Below, in pieces: positions 42,041 to 53,100 of a stretch of DNA of 64,000 bases. Both the position numbers and the translations under genes were made by a program. Position 1 is the first letter of the stretch; each line of letters starts with the position of its first letter. Source of the DNA: Mixophyes australis. Taxonomy: Eukaryota > Chordata > Amphibia > Anura > Limnodynastidae. The notes under the pieces were generated by a model. That model was given only the letters and a program-made list of their open reading frames with translations, had not been told where the DNA came from and ran no database searches. The stretch lies in contig JAVHZZ010000002.1 in assembly GCA_036250195.1 (NCBI GenBank), forward strand, positions 66,966,205-67,030,204. The letters are read 5' to 3'.

Positions 42041-42680
42041 TCTTTCTACTCAAGTAAGATCCTGCCTTAAGAAATCCTCCAGTCGCTACAAACTATCAGC
42101 GGATAAGAGACGACGAGCACTCCCTATCTCAAAAGTCGGAGATAGGGTATGGCTTTCTACCAAAAATATGCGTCTCGAGGTTCCTTGTATGAAATTGGCT
42201 CCGCGGTTCATTGTTTGCTTCAAATTGCAGTTGCGTATTTCTAATTCCTTCCATGTTTCTCTGTTGAAGCCGCTAAGATGTAATTGTTTCTCATCTGTAT
42301 CATCTTCCATTGTTACAAAAGTTCATTAGGAGAAAGAGTTTGAACTCAAACAAATCCTGGACTCCAAGTATTACAAAGGTGGCCTGAAGTATCTGGTGGA
42401 CTGTAAGCTTTCGAGCACGGTTCTCTTACCTCTCTGTCTGTATGTATTACCCAGTATTGTTTTATTAATGTTTGTTCCCAATTGTAAAGCGCTACGGAAT
42501 TTGCTGGCGCTATATAAATAAATGTTGATGATGATGATTATGATTGGAAGAGCTTCGGTCCTGAGGAGCGCTCATGGGTGCGTGCCTCCAACATTCACGC
42601 ACCTCGATTGTTGGAAAGATTTCATAAGAAGTTTCCCTTGAAGCCCAGCAGTAGACGTGTAGTGCCCACCTTTAAAGGGG
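42041..42680 (+). pseudogene. Gypsy integrase C-terminus and chromodomain remnant
   Basis: Plus-strand frame contains [18 protein letters not shown] and [14 protein letters not shown], the usual end of Gypsy integrase. After it a chromodomain-like piece is split: YLVD near 42390, then DWKSFGPEERSWVRAS near 42542. The split is caused by an L2-type 3' tail at about 42405-42541. Not functional. Confidence 0.75.
42405..42541 (+). repeat. L2-type LINE 3' tail nested in the Gypsy remnant
   Basis: Runs from TAAGCTTTCGAGCACGG through AAAGCGCTACGGAATTTGC and GGCGCTATATAAATAAATG to a (GAT)n end. It splits the chromodomain reading frame. Confidence 0.7.
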
Positions 42681-42688
42681 GGGGGTAC

Positions 42689-43366
42689 TGTCACACGCCG
42701 GGCGATCGGGCTGCACACCCGACTCTTACCTGGTCCCGCCGACCGCTCACTCCGTCCTGGACGCCGCCATCTTCATTTTGTGTCTGCGCATGCACAGACC
42801 CATTCTATTCATTTCCTCTGCTCCTCTCCTATTGGTTAGGGAGTTTGGCTCCAAAGTTTAAAAGGCATCTCCTCTGGATGTTCGGTGCCTGTTCTTTTAG
42901 TTACCTCCTAGGTGCTAGACGTGGCTCCTTTCTATCTGCTGACTTCAGAATTGACACTTCCTAGTGTACCTGCCACCATCCCAGTGGTAACCTTTTGTCC
43001 ACAGAGCTGACACTCTACGCTTCACCTTCGTTCCAGTGGTAACCTGCTGACTTCAGGATTGACACTTCCTAGTGTACCTGTCGCCATCCCAGTGGTAACC
43101 TGTCATCTGCAGAGCTGACACTTTACTCAGTCCTTCACTGACATTCCAGTGGTAACCTTCTCACTGTTGACCATCTTTGCTCGTTCTCCTAAGGGGTTTT
43201 GCCTCGTACTCCTAGTAAGGGCCGCAACCTGCGAGATGGACGCAGCAAAGGCCAAATTGTCTTGTGGTGGTCCCTGGTGAATACTGTCTCCTCGTTAGAC
43301 TCCGCTTCTTACTTGAGTAGTGCAAATCTAGGCAAACCATAGGATCCGTTCTCCAGAACCGTGACA
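42689..43366 (+). repeat. 3' LTR of the Gypsy element
   Basis: 678 bp, TGTCA to TGACA, preceded by a polypurine tract at 42674-42685. It is the only full-length LTR of this copy. Confidence 0.8.
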
Positions 43367-45425
43367 TCATCTGCATAGAGATGATACTAAAATCCAAAGG
43401 AGCTTATTAGTTTTCCAAGAAAAGTGGTATAGATACAGAAGAGCAGCAATCCAAGGACTGAGCCTTGTGGTATTCGAACTTATAAAGGAAGTGGGGAGGT
43501 GGTGGATCCAGAGAAACTAACACTGAAAGAGTGATTAGATTAGTTTGATCAGAATCATGATTAGACAGTGTCCTGAAGACCTAATCGTGTAAATGAGAAG
43601 AGAGTGGTCAACAATGTCAAATGCAGCAGAGAGATCCAGGAGTAATGGCCTTTAGATTGAGCAGTGATAAAATCATTGGCAACCTTAGTTATTGCAGTCT
43701 CTTTGGACTGTTAGGATCGAAAGCCTGACTGTAGAGGGTCCAATATGTTGTGTGAGGGAAGAAAGCGTATATGGTAAGTGTAGGCAATTCTCTTAAGAAA
43801 TTTGGCGGGGCATGGGAGCTAAGAGATGGGATGGTAATTTAAGAGAGAGTTTGGATCAGAATTTTGTTTCTTTCAGCATAGGAGTAATCACTGCATGCTT
43901 GAATCATGATGGAAATATTCCATTAGAGAGAGAGAGATTACAGATTTAAGCTAGGGTTGGGATGAGCACTGGAAACAGGAACTACCAATTTGTGAGAGTA
44001 CAGGAACAAGAGGATAGGTGGTAGAGTAGGAAAATAAGAAAGTAGATACTTAATCTTCATTTGTGGGATCAATGAAGAGAGGGTGTCATAGGGTGCCGGA
44101 AAGGAATTAAGATGGTTGTTTGTCGAGGAAGATGATACCATTTCAAGTCAGATCACACCAATCTTGTCCTTGAAGTAGGAAGCAAGATCTTGTGCACTGA
44201 TAGTAGCTGGAGGGTATGGGTGGGAGGGTTGAGAAGAGATTTATGATTAGAAGTACGTTTGTTTAGCAGTGTCCAGAGTATTTCCATTGGAGTGGAAGAG
44301 AACCGTATATATAAAAGGAAATCTTTATAGGTAGAAGACTTATGCCTTTGACGTCCTGGTTTGCGAGAAATATTTCATGTTACTTTAGTATGCCACGGCT
44401 CACATCGAACTCTACACTGCGTATGAAGAATAGCTGGTGTCACTTATCAAGGGCTGTTGCTAAGGTTTGCTGAAACTGAGATACTGCCAAATCAGGGAAG
44501 GAGAATATAGAAATTGGGGATAGAAGGTATTGGAGAGAGGTGAAAAAACTGTTGAAAATTAATAGAGTTAAGATCTCTGCAGGTATGAGGAGGCTTGGTA
44601 GAGTTTGATAGCAGAAAGGTTAAAGTACTGGGGCAGAGCTTGTAGCTGATAAGATGATGATCCGAGAGGGCGGAAGGAGGGTTTAGGAAATCAGAACCTT
44701 AGCATAGCTTTGAGAAAAGGCAGTGGCCCCCTCGATGAGTAGAGGAGTCCGTCCACTGGGAGATGCCGAGGAAGGAAGTTAGAGAGAGCAGTTTAGAAGT
44801 ACAAGTGGAATGTGGATTATCATTGAGGATGTAAAAATCACTCATGATGGTGGTAGGGATGTTGGAAGATTCAAAATGAGGGAGCTGTGCAGAGAAATAT
44901 TCAAGAAATTGTTGGTGTGGTCCAGGAGGGTGCAATAGATGACAGCAACACGCATAGAGAATGGGTTAAAAATCTGAATAACAAATACTTCAAAAGATGT
45001 GAACGTGAGGGATGAGACATTTGGTAGAACTGGGAATGTGTAATGTGGGGAAAGAAGTAGTCCAACTCCACCTTCTCACCTGCTTCCAGGTCTGCAGGTG
45101 TGTGTGAAATGGAGGCTAGTGTGTGAAAGGGCTGCAGGTGAAGCCGTGTCCGATTGTGTAAGCCATGTTTCTGTTATTGCCAGAAGCATGAGATTGTTTG
45201 AGCGGAAGAGGTTGTGTATGGAGTTAAGTTTCTTAAGAACAGAGTGTGCATTCCATAGGGAAAATTTAAAGCACTTTGAAATAGATGGGAGACAGGTGAT
45301 GTGTTTGAAGTTTTCTGGATTTCGGTAGTGTCCTTATATACGTGTATTGCTCTCAAGATAATGCCGTGATGATAAGAAAAGCAATTTGATAAACATTGTG
45401 ATTTAAGAATAAAGTGCAAGATAGA

Positions 45426-45600
45426 GGGCTAGATTTACTAAACTGTGTGTTCGAAGAAGTGGAGATGTTGCCTATAGCAACCAATCAGATTCTAGCTTTC
45501 ATTTTGTAGAATGCACTAAATAAATAATAGCTAGAATCTGATTGGTTGCTATAGGCAACATCTCCACTTTTTCAAACCCGCCGTTTAGTAAATATACCCC
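45426..45600. mobile_element. palindromic MITE
   Basis: Inverted arms GTGGAGATGTTGCCTATAGC and GCTATAGGCAACATCTCCAC, and CAATCAGATTCTAGC against GCTAGAATCTGATTG. Outer ends GGGCTAGATTTACTAAAC and GTTTAGTAAATATACCCC. A partial relative is at 14866-14998. Confidence 0.75.
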
Positions 45601-47299
45601 AGAGAGGCAAATAAAAAAAATACCTAGTTGCACTGTCCAGTGAAGTTAGAGAAGTGCAGGGTCAGGTTGTAGTAGATGTAGCTTATTACTGGTTGTCTTT
45701 AGATGTGGTTCAGTGTTTGTACAATTGTGCTTTTTAACTGTGCATTTCCCAACAAGTCACACCCCTAACAAGAGCCTGTGACCATAAAGTATAGGGCACA
45801 CTTTCAATTATGCAGCCCAGGCACTGCATAGGTCCTTGATGGGAACAGCTCTAAATCAAGTTTTACCATCTCATAAAAGTTCAGGAGGTTAGTGTGATTT
45901 AGGCGACCTCCTGCTCAGAAAGGACCAAGCAACTTCTTAAAACATGTGCAGTGCAGTACCTGCACAGACCGTGAATCTGGTGTTGAGGCTCTTCCCTCCT
46001 CCTGCACCTCTCCCCTCAGTTAGGCAGAGGGCCTCTGAATGGATCTCTCAATTATATTGCCAAAATCCATCATCTTTCCACAGCAAGAATTGCCATGGAT
46101 ATTGGAAAGGTTTTTATAGTGTTTCTGAATGTTAACAGGTGGGCGATTTGAGCCATCTCACTTGCCAGAGGCACCACTATTATTTGGTGTGTTTTTTCGG
46201 AGCGTTTCACAGCTATTTTCTAAACCACCAATATCATATATCCGGCAATTTGTGGCGGGTCACATTTAACAATCACTCTGATGTATGATTTACTTAGCTA
46301 AAATGCACAAATAATACCAGACTATCTGCACTAATTCTGTAAAACATCATTGATCATGTTTTCTAAGATCTTACAAAACTCACTTAACATAACTGTCTAA
46401 AATAACATATTTAGCAAGGCATTTAATTATTGAACTTAACCTATTTAAAATACAACAATACATTATAGAGAGAGAGAGATAGAGATGGAGGGAGAGAGAG
46501 GATTACTATGTATTACTTTTATATGGTCACTGGCTTCCTTTTCATTTTGCTTTATATACTAAAGACTTCCTTGTATCATCTCATAAAATGTCTGTTATTG
46601 GCAGGTGCTCAAATATTCTGGGGGTCCGGGGAAGCTAGTCAAAGTTGGCAGCAAACGCAACATCACAACAGCTTGGCCTGGCAATCGTTTTCGGCATAGG
46701 GGCTAAGCCCCCATCCACCCCTCATAATTCTGGTATACAGGCTTAATACAAAGAATTGCTTTCTTCCAGGCACGATAGATATGTGTCAGATGTAAGTCTT
46801 TATACTGGCAAATTCTGTACACATAATATATTTACTGAAAAAACAAGGTACACAATGAAATAATGATCATGCCAGTGCACGTAAATCTAAAGAAAGACAA
46901 CAGCATATTTGCTCTACTGGTAAGTTTTATATACCACCCCTTTCCCAGGTGTGCTTATGGAAAAGGTGTCTGTAGTAGAATTGTAACTCTCACCGTTATC
47001 TGTCCTATACATTGCCTCCACCTTAGTCAGAATCCTGTGGCGTCTGCGCTGGGTAATGTCTAGGAAACCTGCAACACCAGATGGAGACTAAGGGAACCCT
47101 CTGCCCCCTATGACCCCAGACAAACAAATCAAATAGCAGCCCTTCAGGCTGGTCCTTAGAAGCCAAACTGGCACGTTTATTTCTAAATCATGGGGAACAA
47201 TAAATGTTTTAACTTTTATATCATAAAACATATTTTTAAATAAAAAGTTTGCTTATCAAACAGAATTGTCAGTGCAATAAAATAAACACAACAGCAATA
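45601..47299. other. gene-free stretch
   Basis: A (GA)n tract at about 46468-46500; otherwise no recognisable gene or repeat. Confidence 0.4.
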
Positions 47300-47399
47300 T
47301 ACACTACATGGATACAAGTATTCGGACGCTTGACCATTACACAAACAGGGACTGTAATGACATTGCATTCAAATACATATACTTTAATATGGAGTTGGT

Positions 47400-48731
47400 T
47401 TCCTTTTTGCAATGATAACAGCTTCCACTCTTCTTGGAAGGCTTTCCACAAGATGTTGGAGTGTTTCTGTGGGTATTTGTGCCCATTTATCCTGTAGAGC
47501 ATTTATGAGGTCAGGCAGTGAAGTTGGACGAGAAGGCCTGGCTCGCAATCTCCGTTCCAGTTCCTCTCGAAGATGTTCGATGGGGTTAACGTCAGGGCTC
47601 TGTGCAGGTCAATCAATTTCTTCCAAACTGAACTCATCAAACCATATCTTTGTGGTCCTTGCTTTGTGCACTGGGGCACAGTCATGTTGGATTAGAAAAG
47701 GACCTTCCCTAAAATGTTGCCACAAAGTTGGAAGCATTGTCCAAAATGACTTGGCATGCTGAAGCATTAAGACCAGCGCCGGTGCTAGGGTCCTTGGCGC
47801 CCTAGGCACAGTGTGAAAATCGGCACCCCCCCTTTAAAAATCGGCACCCCCTTTAAAAATCGCCGCCCCCCCCCCCTTTAAAAATCGGCGCTGCGCTTCC
47901 CTCCCCTCAGCTCCCCATGTCTTTCTTTAACTTACCTGCATGAAGCTGCTCCTCTCTGCTCTGTCTTTTCCCCCCCACTCACAAACACTGTCGGGCCGTG
48001 ATGATGACATCATCACGGCCTGTCACTGTCAGTGAGCGGAGGGGAGAAGACAGAGCAGAGAGGAGCAGCTTCATGCAGGTAAGATTCAAAGCCCCTTCTC
48101 TCCTCTCCTCCCCGTGGATTTCCGTTTTAAATGACAATAGTCATTTTTTTTTAATTTCGAGGCGCCCTGCAGAGCCCGGCGCCCTAGGCAATTGCCTAAC
48201 CTTGCCTAATGGGAGCGACGGGCCTGATTAAGACTGCCCTTCATTGGAAATAAGGGGCCTAGCCCAAACCCTGAAAAAAAGCCCCATACCATTATCCCTC
48301 CAACACCAAAACTTCACAGTTGGCATAATGCAGTCAGGCAGGTAATGTTCTCCAGGCATCTGTCAAACCAATATTCACCCATCTGACTGCTAAACAGAGA
48401 ACCGTGATTCGTTACTCCATAGAACACGTTTCCACTGCTCCACAGTCCAGTGTCGGCATGCTTTACACCACTCCATCCGACGCTTGGCATTGGTCTTGGT
48501 GATGTGAGGCTTGCATGCAGCTGCTCAGCCATGGAAAACCATTTTACGTGGTCTTCCGCTGTGTGGCTGAGTTGCTGTTGTTCCTAAACGCTTCCACTTT
48601 CTAATAATATCACTTACAGTTGACTGTGGGATATCCAGCAGGGATGAAATTTCCTGACCTGTCTTATTGCAAAGGTGGCATCCTATCACAGTACCACGCT
48701 TGAAGTCACTGAGCTCTTCAGAATGACCCAT
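47400..48731 (-). pseudogene. Tc1-like transposase relic
   Basis: Minus-strand pieces in order. The N-terminal helix-turn-helix is MGHSEELSDFKRGTVIGCHL with GRPRK (48731 to about 48530). A middle part follows, frameshifted and missing in places. A catalytic-domain piece GPFLIQHDCAPVHKA is near 47690, and the C-terminus lies near 47400-47550. Stops and the hAT insertion at 47774 inactivate it. It belongs to the same broad group as the relic at 57000. Confidence 0.75.
47774..48226. mobile_element. hAT MITE with a long internal palindrome
   Basis: 453 bp with ends CAGCGCCGGTGCTAGGG and GCGACGGGCCTG and a perfect TSD ATTAAGAC (47766-47773, 48227-48234). Arms at 47931-47976 and about 48040-48083 (CTTACCTGCATGAAGCTGC and inverse) flank a perfect palindrome centred near 48008 (GGCCGTGATGATG and inverse). 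Confidence 0.85.
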
Positions 48732-48989
48732 TTTGTATCACAAACAGGGCCGGACTGGCCATCTGGCACTTCTGGCATTTGCCAGAAGGGCCGATGGCTG
48801 TATGGGCCGGTCCGGTCCCTGCGCTTCCAGTCCTTTTTTTTTTTTTAAAAAAAACTTCCGCGCGGCCGCGCGATGTGACGTCATGACGTCACGCAGCCGT
48901 CTAGGTGCCGTCGGTCTGTTGAGCGCGCAGGTTGTTGAGGTGAGTTGGTGTGTCCGGGGATAGTGACAGGTACTGCAGGGGAGGGGGGG

Positions 48990-49965
48990 GAATGAGTAAA
49001 AATAACTGCAGGGAGACTGTATGGGAGAAGTGATTGAAAATGTCTGCAGGGGGAAGGGGGGGTGTGAGGGACAATGTCTGCAGGGGGAAGGGGGGGTGTG
49101 AGGGACAATGTCTGCAGGGGGAAGGGGGAGTGTGAGGGACATGTCTGCAGTGGGAAGGGGGGGTGTGAGGGACAATGTCTGCAGTGGGAAGGGGGGGTGT
49201 GAGGGACAATGTCTGCAGGGGGAAGGGGGGGGGGGTGTGAGGGACAATGTCTGCAGGGGGAAGGGGGGTGTGAGGGACAATGTCTGCAGCGGGAAGGGGG
49301 GGGTGTGAGGGACAATGTCTGCAGCGGGAAGGGGGGGGTGTGAGGGACAATGTCTGCAGGGGGAAGGGGGTGTCTGAGGGACAATGTCTGCAAGGGGAAG
49401 GGGGGGTGAAGGACAATGTCTGCAGGGGGAAGGGGGGGTGAGTGACAATGTCTGCATGGAGATTGGGGGGTGAGTGACAATGTCTGCAGGGGGAAGGGGG
49501 GGTGTGAGTGACAATGTCTGCAGGGGGAAGGGGGGGTGTGAGGGACAATGTCTGCAGGGGGAAGGGGGGGTGTGAGGGACAATGTCTGCAGGGGGAAGGG
49601 GGGGTGTGAGGGACAATGTCTGCAGGGGGAAGGGGGGTGTGAGGGACAATGTCTGCAGGGGGAAGGGGGGTGTGTGAGGGACAATGTCTGCAGCGGGAAG
49701 GGGGGGGGTGTGAGGGACAATGTCTGCAGCGGGAAGGGGGGGGGGTGTGAGGGACAATGTCTGCAGGGGGAAGGGGGTGTCTGAGGGACAATGTCTGCAA
49801 GGGGAAGGGGGGGTGAAGGACAATGTCTGCAGGGGGAAGGGGGGGTGAGTGACAATGTCTGCATGGAGATTGGGGGGGGTGAGTGACAATGTCTGCAGGG
49901 GGATTGAGGGGGTTGAGTGACAATGTCTGCAGGGGGAATTGGGGGTGAAAATGTCTGCATGGGGG
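48990..49965. repeat. G-rich minisatellite, about 33-bp units
   Basis: Roughly 29 units of GTGAGGGACAATGTCTGCAG followed by GGGGAAGGGGGG, with variable G runs. A block of about 0.4 kb is itself duplicated (TGTCTGAGGGACAATG at 49371 and 49778). Long proline-rich open frames exist on the minus strand in all three frames only because the repeat lacks stop codons. Confidence 0.9.
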
Positions 49966-50009
49966 GCAATGGCTGTAGGAGGGGGAAAATAAAAAATTGC
50001 CAATGTGTG

Positions 50010-50190
50010 TGGGGGTACAGTATATGACTGTAATGTATGTGGAGCGACAGTATATGACTGTAATGTGTGTGGGGGGACAGTATATGAATGTAATGTGTGT
50101 GGGGGACAGTATATGATTGTAATGTGTGTGGGGGACAGTATATGACTATAATGTGTGTGGGGGACAGTATATGACTATAATGTGTGCTAT
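50010..50190. repeat. about 30-bp minisatellite
   Basis: Six units of GACAGTATATGACTGTAATG followed by TGTGTGGGG. Confidence 0.85.
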
Positions 50191-50214
50191 TAAGTGAATG
50201 TGGGGCTGTTTGGG

Positions 50215-50515
50215 GAAAATTAGGTATATTTATTAAATTAAATTATAAATTATTTAATGCCTGAGATGGTTGGGAAATGGTTATTTTTATTAAATATAAA
50301 TGCTATTTTATTTCTTGCTGGGGTTGATTGGAGGGAGGGAAAGCGGTTTATTTATTAAATGGGAATACTATTAATTTAATGTTGGGGCTGGTTGTAGGGA
50401 AATAGTTATATTTATTAAATGTATATACTATTTAATGTCAGGGCTAGTTGGAGGGAAATAGATGTATTTATCAAATGTGAATACTATCATTTTAATGTTG
50501 GGGCTGGAGTAAGGC
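50215..50515. repeat. diverged 60-100 bp tandem repeat
   Basis: Four diverged units share GGGGCTGGTTGGAGGGAAAT-like text followed by TATTTATTAAATG. Confidence 0.6.
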
Positions 50516-51918
50516 CTAATTTTATAACGTAGGTGTTATATTGATTTAACACCGCTGCTGGTTGGAGTTTTCTAAATTTCATGTAACCATTTTTTTTTTT
50601 AAATAGGGCCCCCAACATTCCAGGATCCAGACAAGCAGCAACTGATCTAAAGACACCAGCAGCCACAAGTGGAGACAATGACAAGGCAGGTAAGAGAGAC
50701 CGGGACATTCTGCCAACTGCCCTGAATTTGGTGGGTGACTGTCCCGCTTAGTCAGGATTTGGTGTGAGTACAAGGACAGTTGGGAGGTATGTACTGCTTC
50801 ACATTGTACTGCTTGTGAAGGCACAGTGCTCACAGTATTGCCTGTGTATTTGTTGAAAATGTGTCTAATAACCATATTACATCATAGGAGCCCCTCTGTC
50901 TTAAGTGCCTAGGGCCCCCTGAGCCTAAATCTAGCTCTGGCTAGCAGGAGGGAGCGGATAGCTACTCCCAGTTCCTGGATAGGACACAGCCTGCAGAGAA
51001 AGCCGAGGAGCTCTAAGTCTCATGAGATTTATTAATCTTGTGAGACTAAGAGCTTCCCTGCTCACTCTACAGGAAGTTCCCACTCTGATGAATGTCAGCA
51101 GCATCAGAAGCATAGATAAGTGCAGTGGGCTGGGGGTGTTGTAATGTGTTTCTGGGGTGGGGTGTGGTATGATAGGGAGGGCCTGATAAATGTAATGTTT
51201 TATTATAATGTATGTATCAATGCCCCACGTTGACCATGCCCCCAACATAATGTGGGTATGCCCCCGGTGGCGCCGCTGCTGCGCAGCGGCACACAGTTTT
51301 GTCCTGCTCATCAACAGGGATGGGCCTGTATGCTTGAAATGCCAGGGATGATTTTTAGTCCCAGTCCGGCCCTGATCACAAATGTTTACAAATGGGAGAC
51401 TACATGGCTAGGTGCTTGATGTTATACACCGATGTTATACACCTATGGCAACGGGTGTGATTTAAACACCTCAATTCAATAGTTAACAGGTGTGGCTAAA
51501 TTATTTTGTCTATATAGTGTCTGTGCCTATTTTTCTTAATTCCTTTTTGGTGAAGTTGAACTGTGAAGAATTACTACTAAACTACTTTGCAGACATATTG
51601 TATAATATTGTGCACCTCACCTTGTTATATGAAGACATAGGTTCTTGTTCTCCCTTTTACTGCATACATTTGTATTACCTCACTCATCTTATTTCTCTAT
51701 TCTTTCTACCCACAGTCAGTTCTGGCAACTGCTAATCTGTATGTGAACATGTGATAATGCCCCCACTGAGGAGCTTACCCAGTCACACTGCTCCCCCTCC
51801 TGGTTACGGAGGAATGGTACAGTCCTGCAGGCTGCTGGATGTTACTAGAATGTGAAGCATCATCGCAGCTTGTCCAGAGCGCTGTGTGTCATACAGCGGA
51901 ATAACCCAGAGCAGCATC

Positions 51919-51933
51919 ATGACCCAGGGAAAG
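51919..51933 (+). CDS. faim2: faim2 (LFG2) coding exon 1
   Basis: ATG followed by four codons (MTQGK) and a donor GTAAAT. FAIM2 proteins begin with exactly this pentapeptide. The exon ends in phase 0, matching the phase-0 start of exon 2 at 56248. The contiguous upstream sequence is presumed 5' UTR. A Tc1-like element ends about 400 bp upstream, so the promoter must be compact or overlap the repeat. Confidence 0.75.
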
Positions 51934-52314
51934 GTAAATATTGTCTTCTTTACTGTGTACCGATGGCTAGAACGGGACCCATGCTCCTCACACAGCCAGC
52001 GCATCGGTGCAATAATTAAATAGCCTAAAACCACTTGTGTTAGATAAGTATAAATATCAGCTCACCTTGCAGATAGTACGTCACGTGCAAAATAATATAA
52101 TTGCCAAACAGCATATTTTTCATAAGACAACACTTCCCATTCAACGGAAACTCAATAGGAGATCTAGGCTGTAAATAATGCAGCATCTATTATCTCCCGG
52201 GAAGGTGAAACAAGGCATCATGAGAATATCTCAATACTGCGTCACAAATACTACTAAGGGGCCGTGGAGACAGAATAGAAGTACGATCTTATTCTAATGG
52301 TCAAATATAGTGAG

Positions 52315-53100
52315 AGCTATAACCCTGTTACGGCTGTACTCACCCTATTATCCCTCTGCTCACCCTGTTACCGCTCTGCTCACCCTATTTCCCTTCTGCT
52401 CACCCTGTTACTACTGTGCTTAGCCTGTTACCGCTCTGCTCACCCTATTACTGCTCTGCTCACCCTATTTCCCATCTTCTCACCCTGTTACTACTGTGCT
52501 CACCCTGTTGCCGCTGTGCTCACCCTGTTACCGCTGTCCTCACCCTACTACTGCTGTGTCACCCTGTTACCGCTGCGCTCACCGTTATCGCTGCGCTCAC
52601 CCAATATTACCGATCTGCTCACTCTTTTACAGCTGTGTTCACCCTTTTACAGCTGTGTCTTTTACAGCTGTGTCCACCCTTTTACAGCTGTGTCTTTTAC
52701 AGCTGTGTTCACCCTTTTACAGATGTTTTCAACCTATTACAGCGCTGCTCACCCTGTTACAGCGCTGCTCATCCCGTTACCGCCGTGCTCACCCTATTAC
52801 TGCTGTGCTGACCCATTTACCGCTGCGCTCACCCTATTACCGTTCAGTTGTGCTCACCCTGTTACGGCTATGCTTACCCTATTACTGTTTTGCTCACCCT
52901 GTCACCGCTGTGTCCACCCTATTACCGCTCTTCTCACCTTACCTCTGTGCTCACCCTACTACTGTTGTGCTCATCCTATTACTGCTGCACTTACCCTGTT
53001 ACCACTGTGCTCACCCTACTAATGCACAACATTATTACCGCTCTGTTCACCCTGTTACCGCTGCGCTCACCCTGTTATAACTGTGCTCACCCTACTAATG
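52315..53100 (+). repeat. 20-bp minisatellite
   Basis: About 38 units of CACCCTGTTACCGCTGTGCT with many substitutions and a few shortened units. Because 20 is not a multiple of three, all three frames are open and encode the same leucine/proline-rich peptide in rotation. No gene is implied. Confidence 0.9.

Larger units (their letters stand above)
41552..43366 (+). mobile_element. internally deleted Gypsy LTR retrotransposon
   Basis: Flanked by the 5-bp TSD TCATC (41547-41551 and 43367-43371). The 5' LTR starts TGTCATGCGCC. It is truncated near 42040, where the sequence passes directly into the end of the integrase region. The 3' LTR, TGTCACACGCC to CGTGACA, is 42689-43366. A purine tract AAAGGGGGGGGG lies just before it. 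Most of gag-pol is missing, so the copy is defective. Confidence 0.85.
40798..45420 (-). mobile_element. L2-type LINE, minus strand, split by a Gypsy element
   Basis: Minus-strand frames show an endonuclease end near 44720-44800 (LTSFLGISQWTDSSTHRGGH). The reverse-transcriptase core LYADDTQIYLSLPD is rebuilt across the Gypsy insertion by removing it. A thumb region follows near 41200-41400 (LGVILESELSFVPYIESISKS). These are hallmarks of the L2/CR1 group. The copy has frameshifts and is interrupted at 38276-40789 (hAT) and 41552-43366 (Gypsy), so it is the oldest layer here. Confidence 0.8.
48745..51374. mobile_element. non-autonomous hAT (CAGGGCCGGACTGG ends)
   Basis: 2630 bp, with ends CAGGGCCGGACTGGCC and CCCAGTCCGGCCCTG in perfect 14-bp inversion and TSD ATCACAAA (48737-48744, 51375-51382). 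No transposase. The interior is largely tandem repeats. Confidence 0.88.
47302..51519 (-). mobile_element. Tc1-like transposon with two nested hAT insertions
   Basis: Outer ends CACTACATGGATACAAG (47302) and CTATATAGTG (51519) are inverted relatives. TA is present at 47300-47301, while the right target reads TC, probably mutated. Without the insertions at 47774-48226 and 48745-51374 it is about 1.1 kb of Tc1-like sequence on the minus strand. It ends about 400 bp upstream of the first faim2 coding exon. Confidence 0.75.

Noticed and set aside
48738..50003. Proline-rich open frames of 340-421 residues on the minus strand
   Set aside because: They follow a G-rich minisatellite, are open in all three frames and repeat the same peptide in rotation. 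No start context or domain.
52297..53080. Leucine/cysteine-rich open frames (131-241 residues)
   Set aside because: Produced by a 20-bp tandem repeat; all three frames are open.
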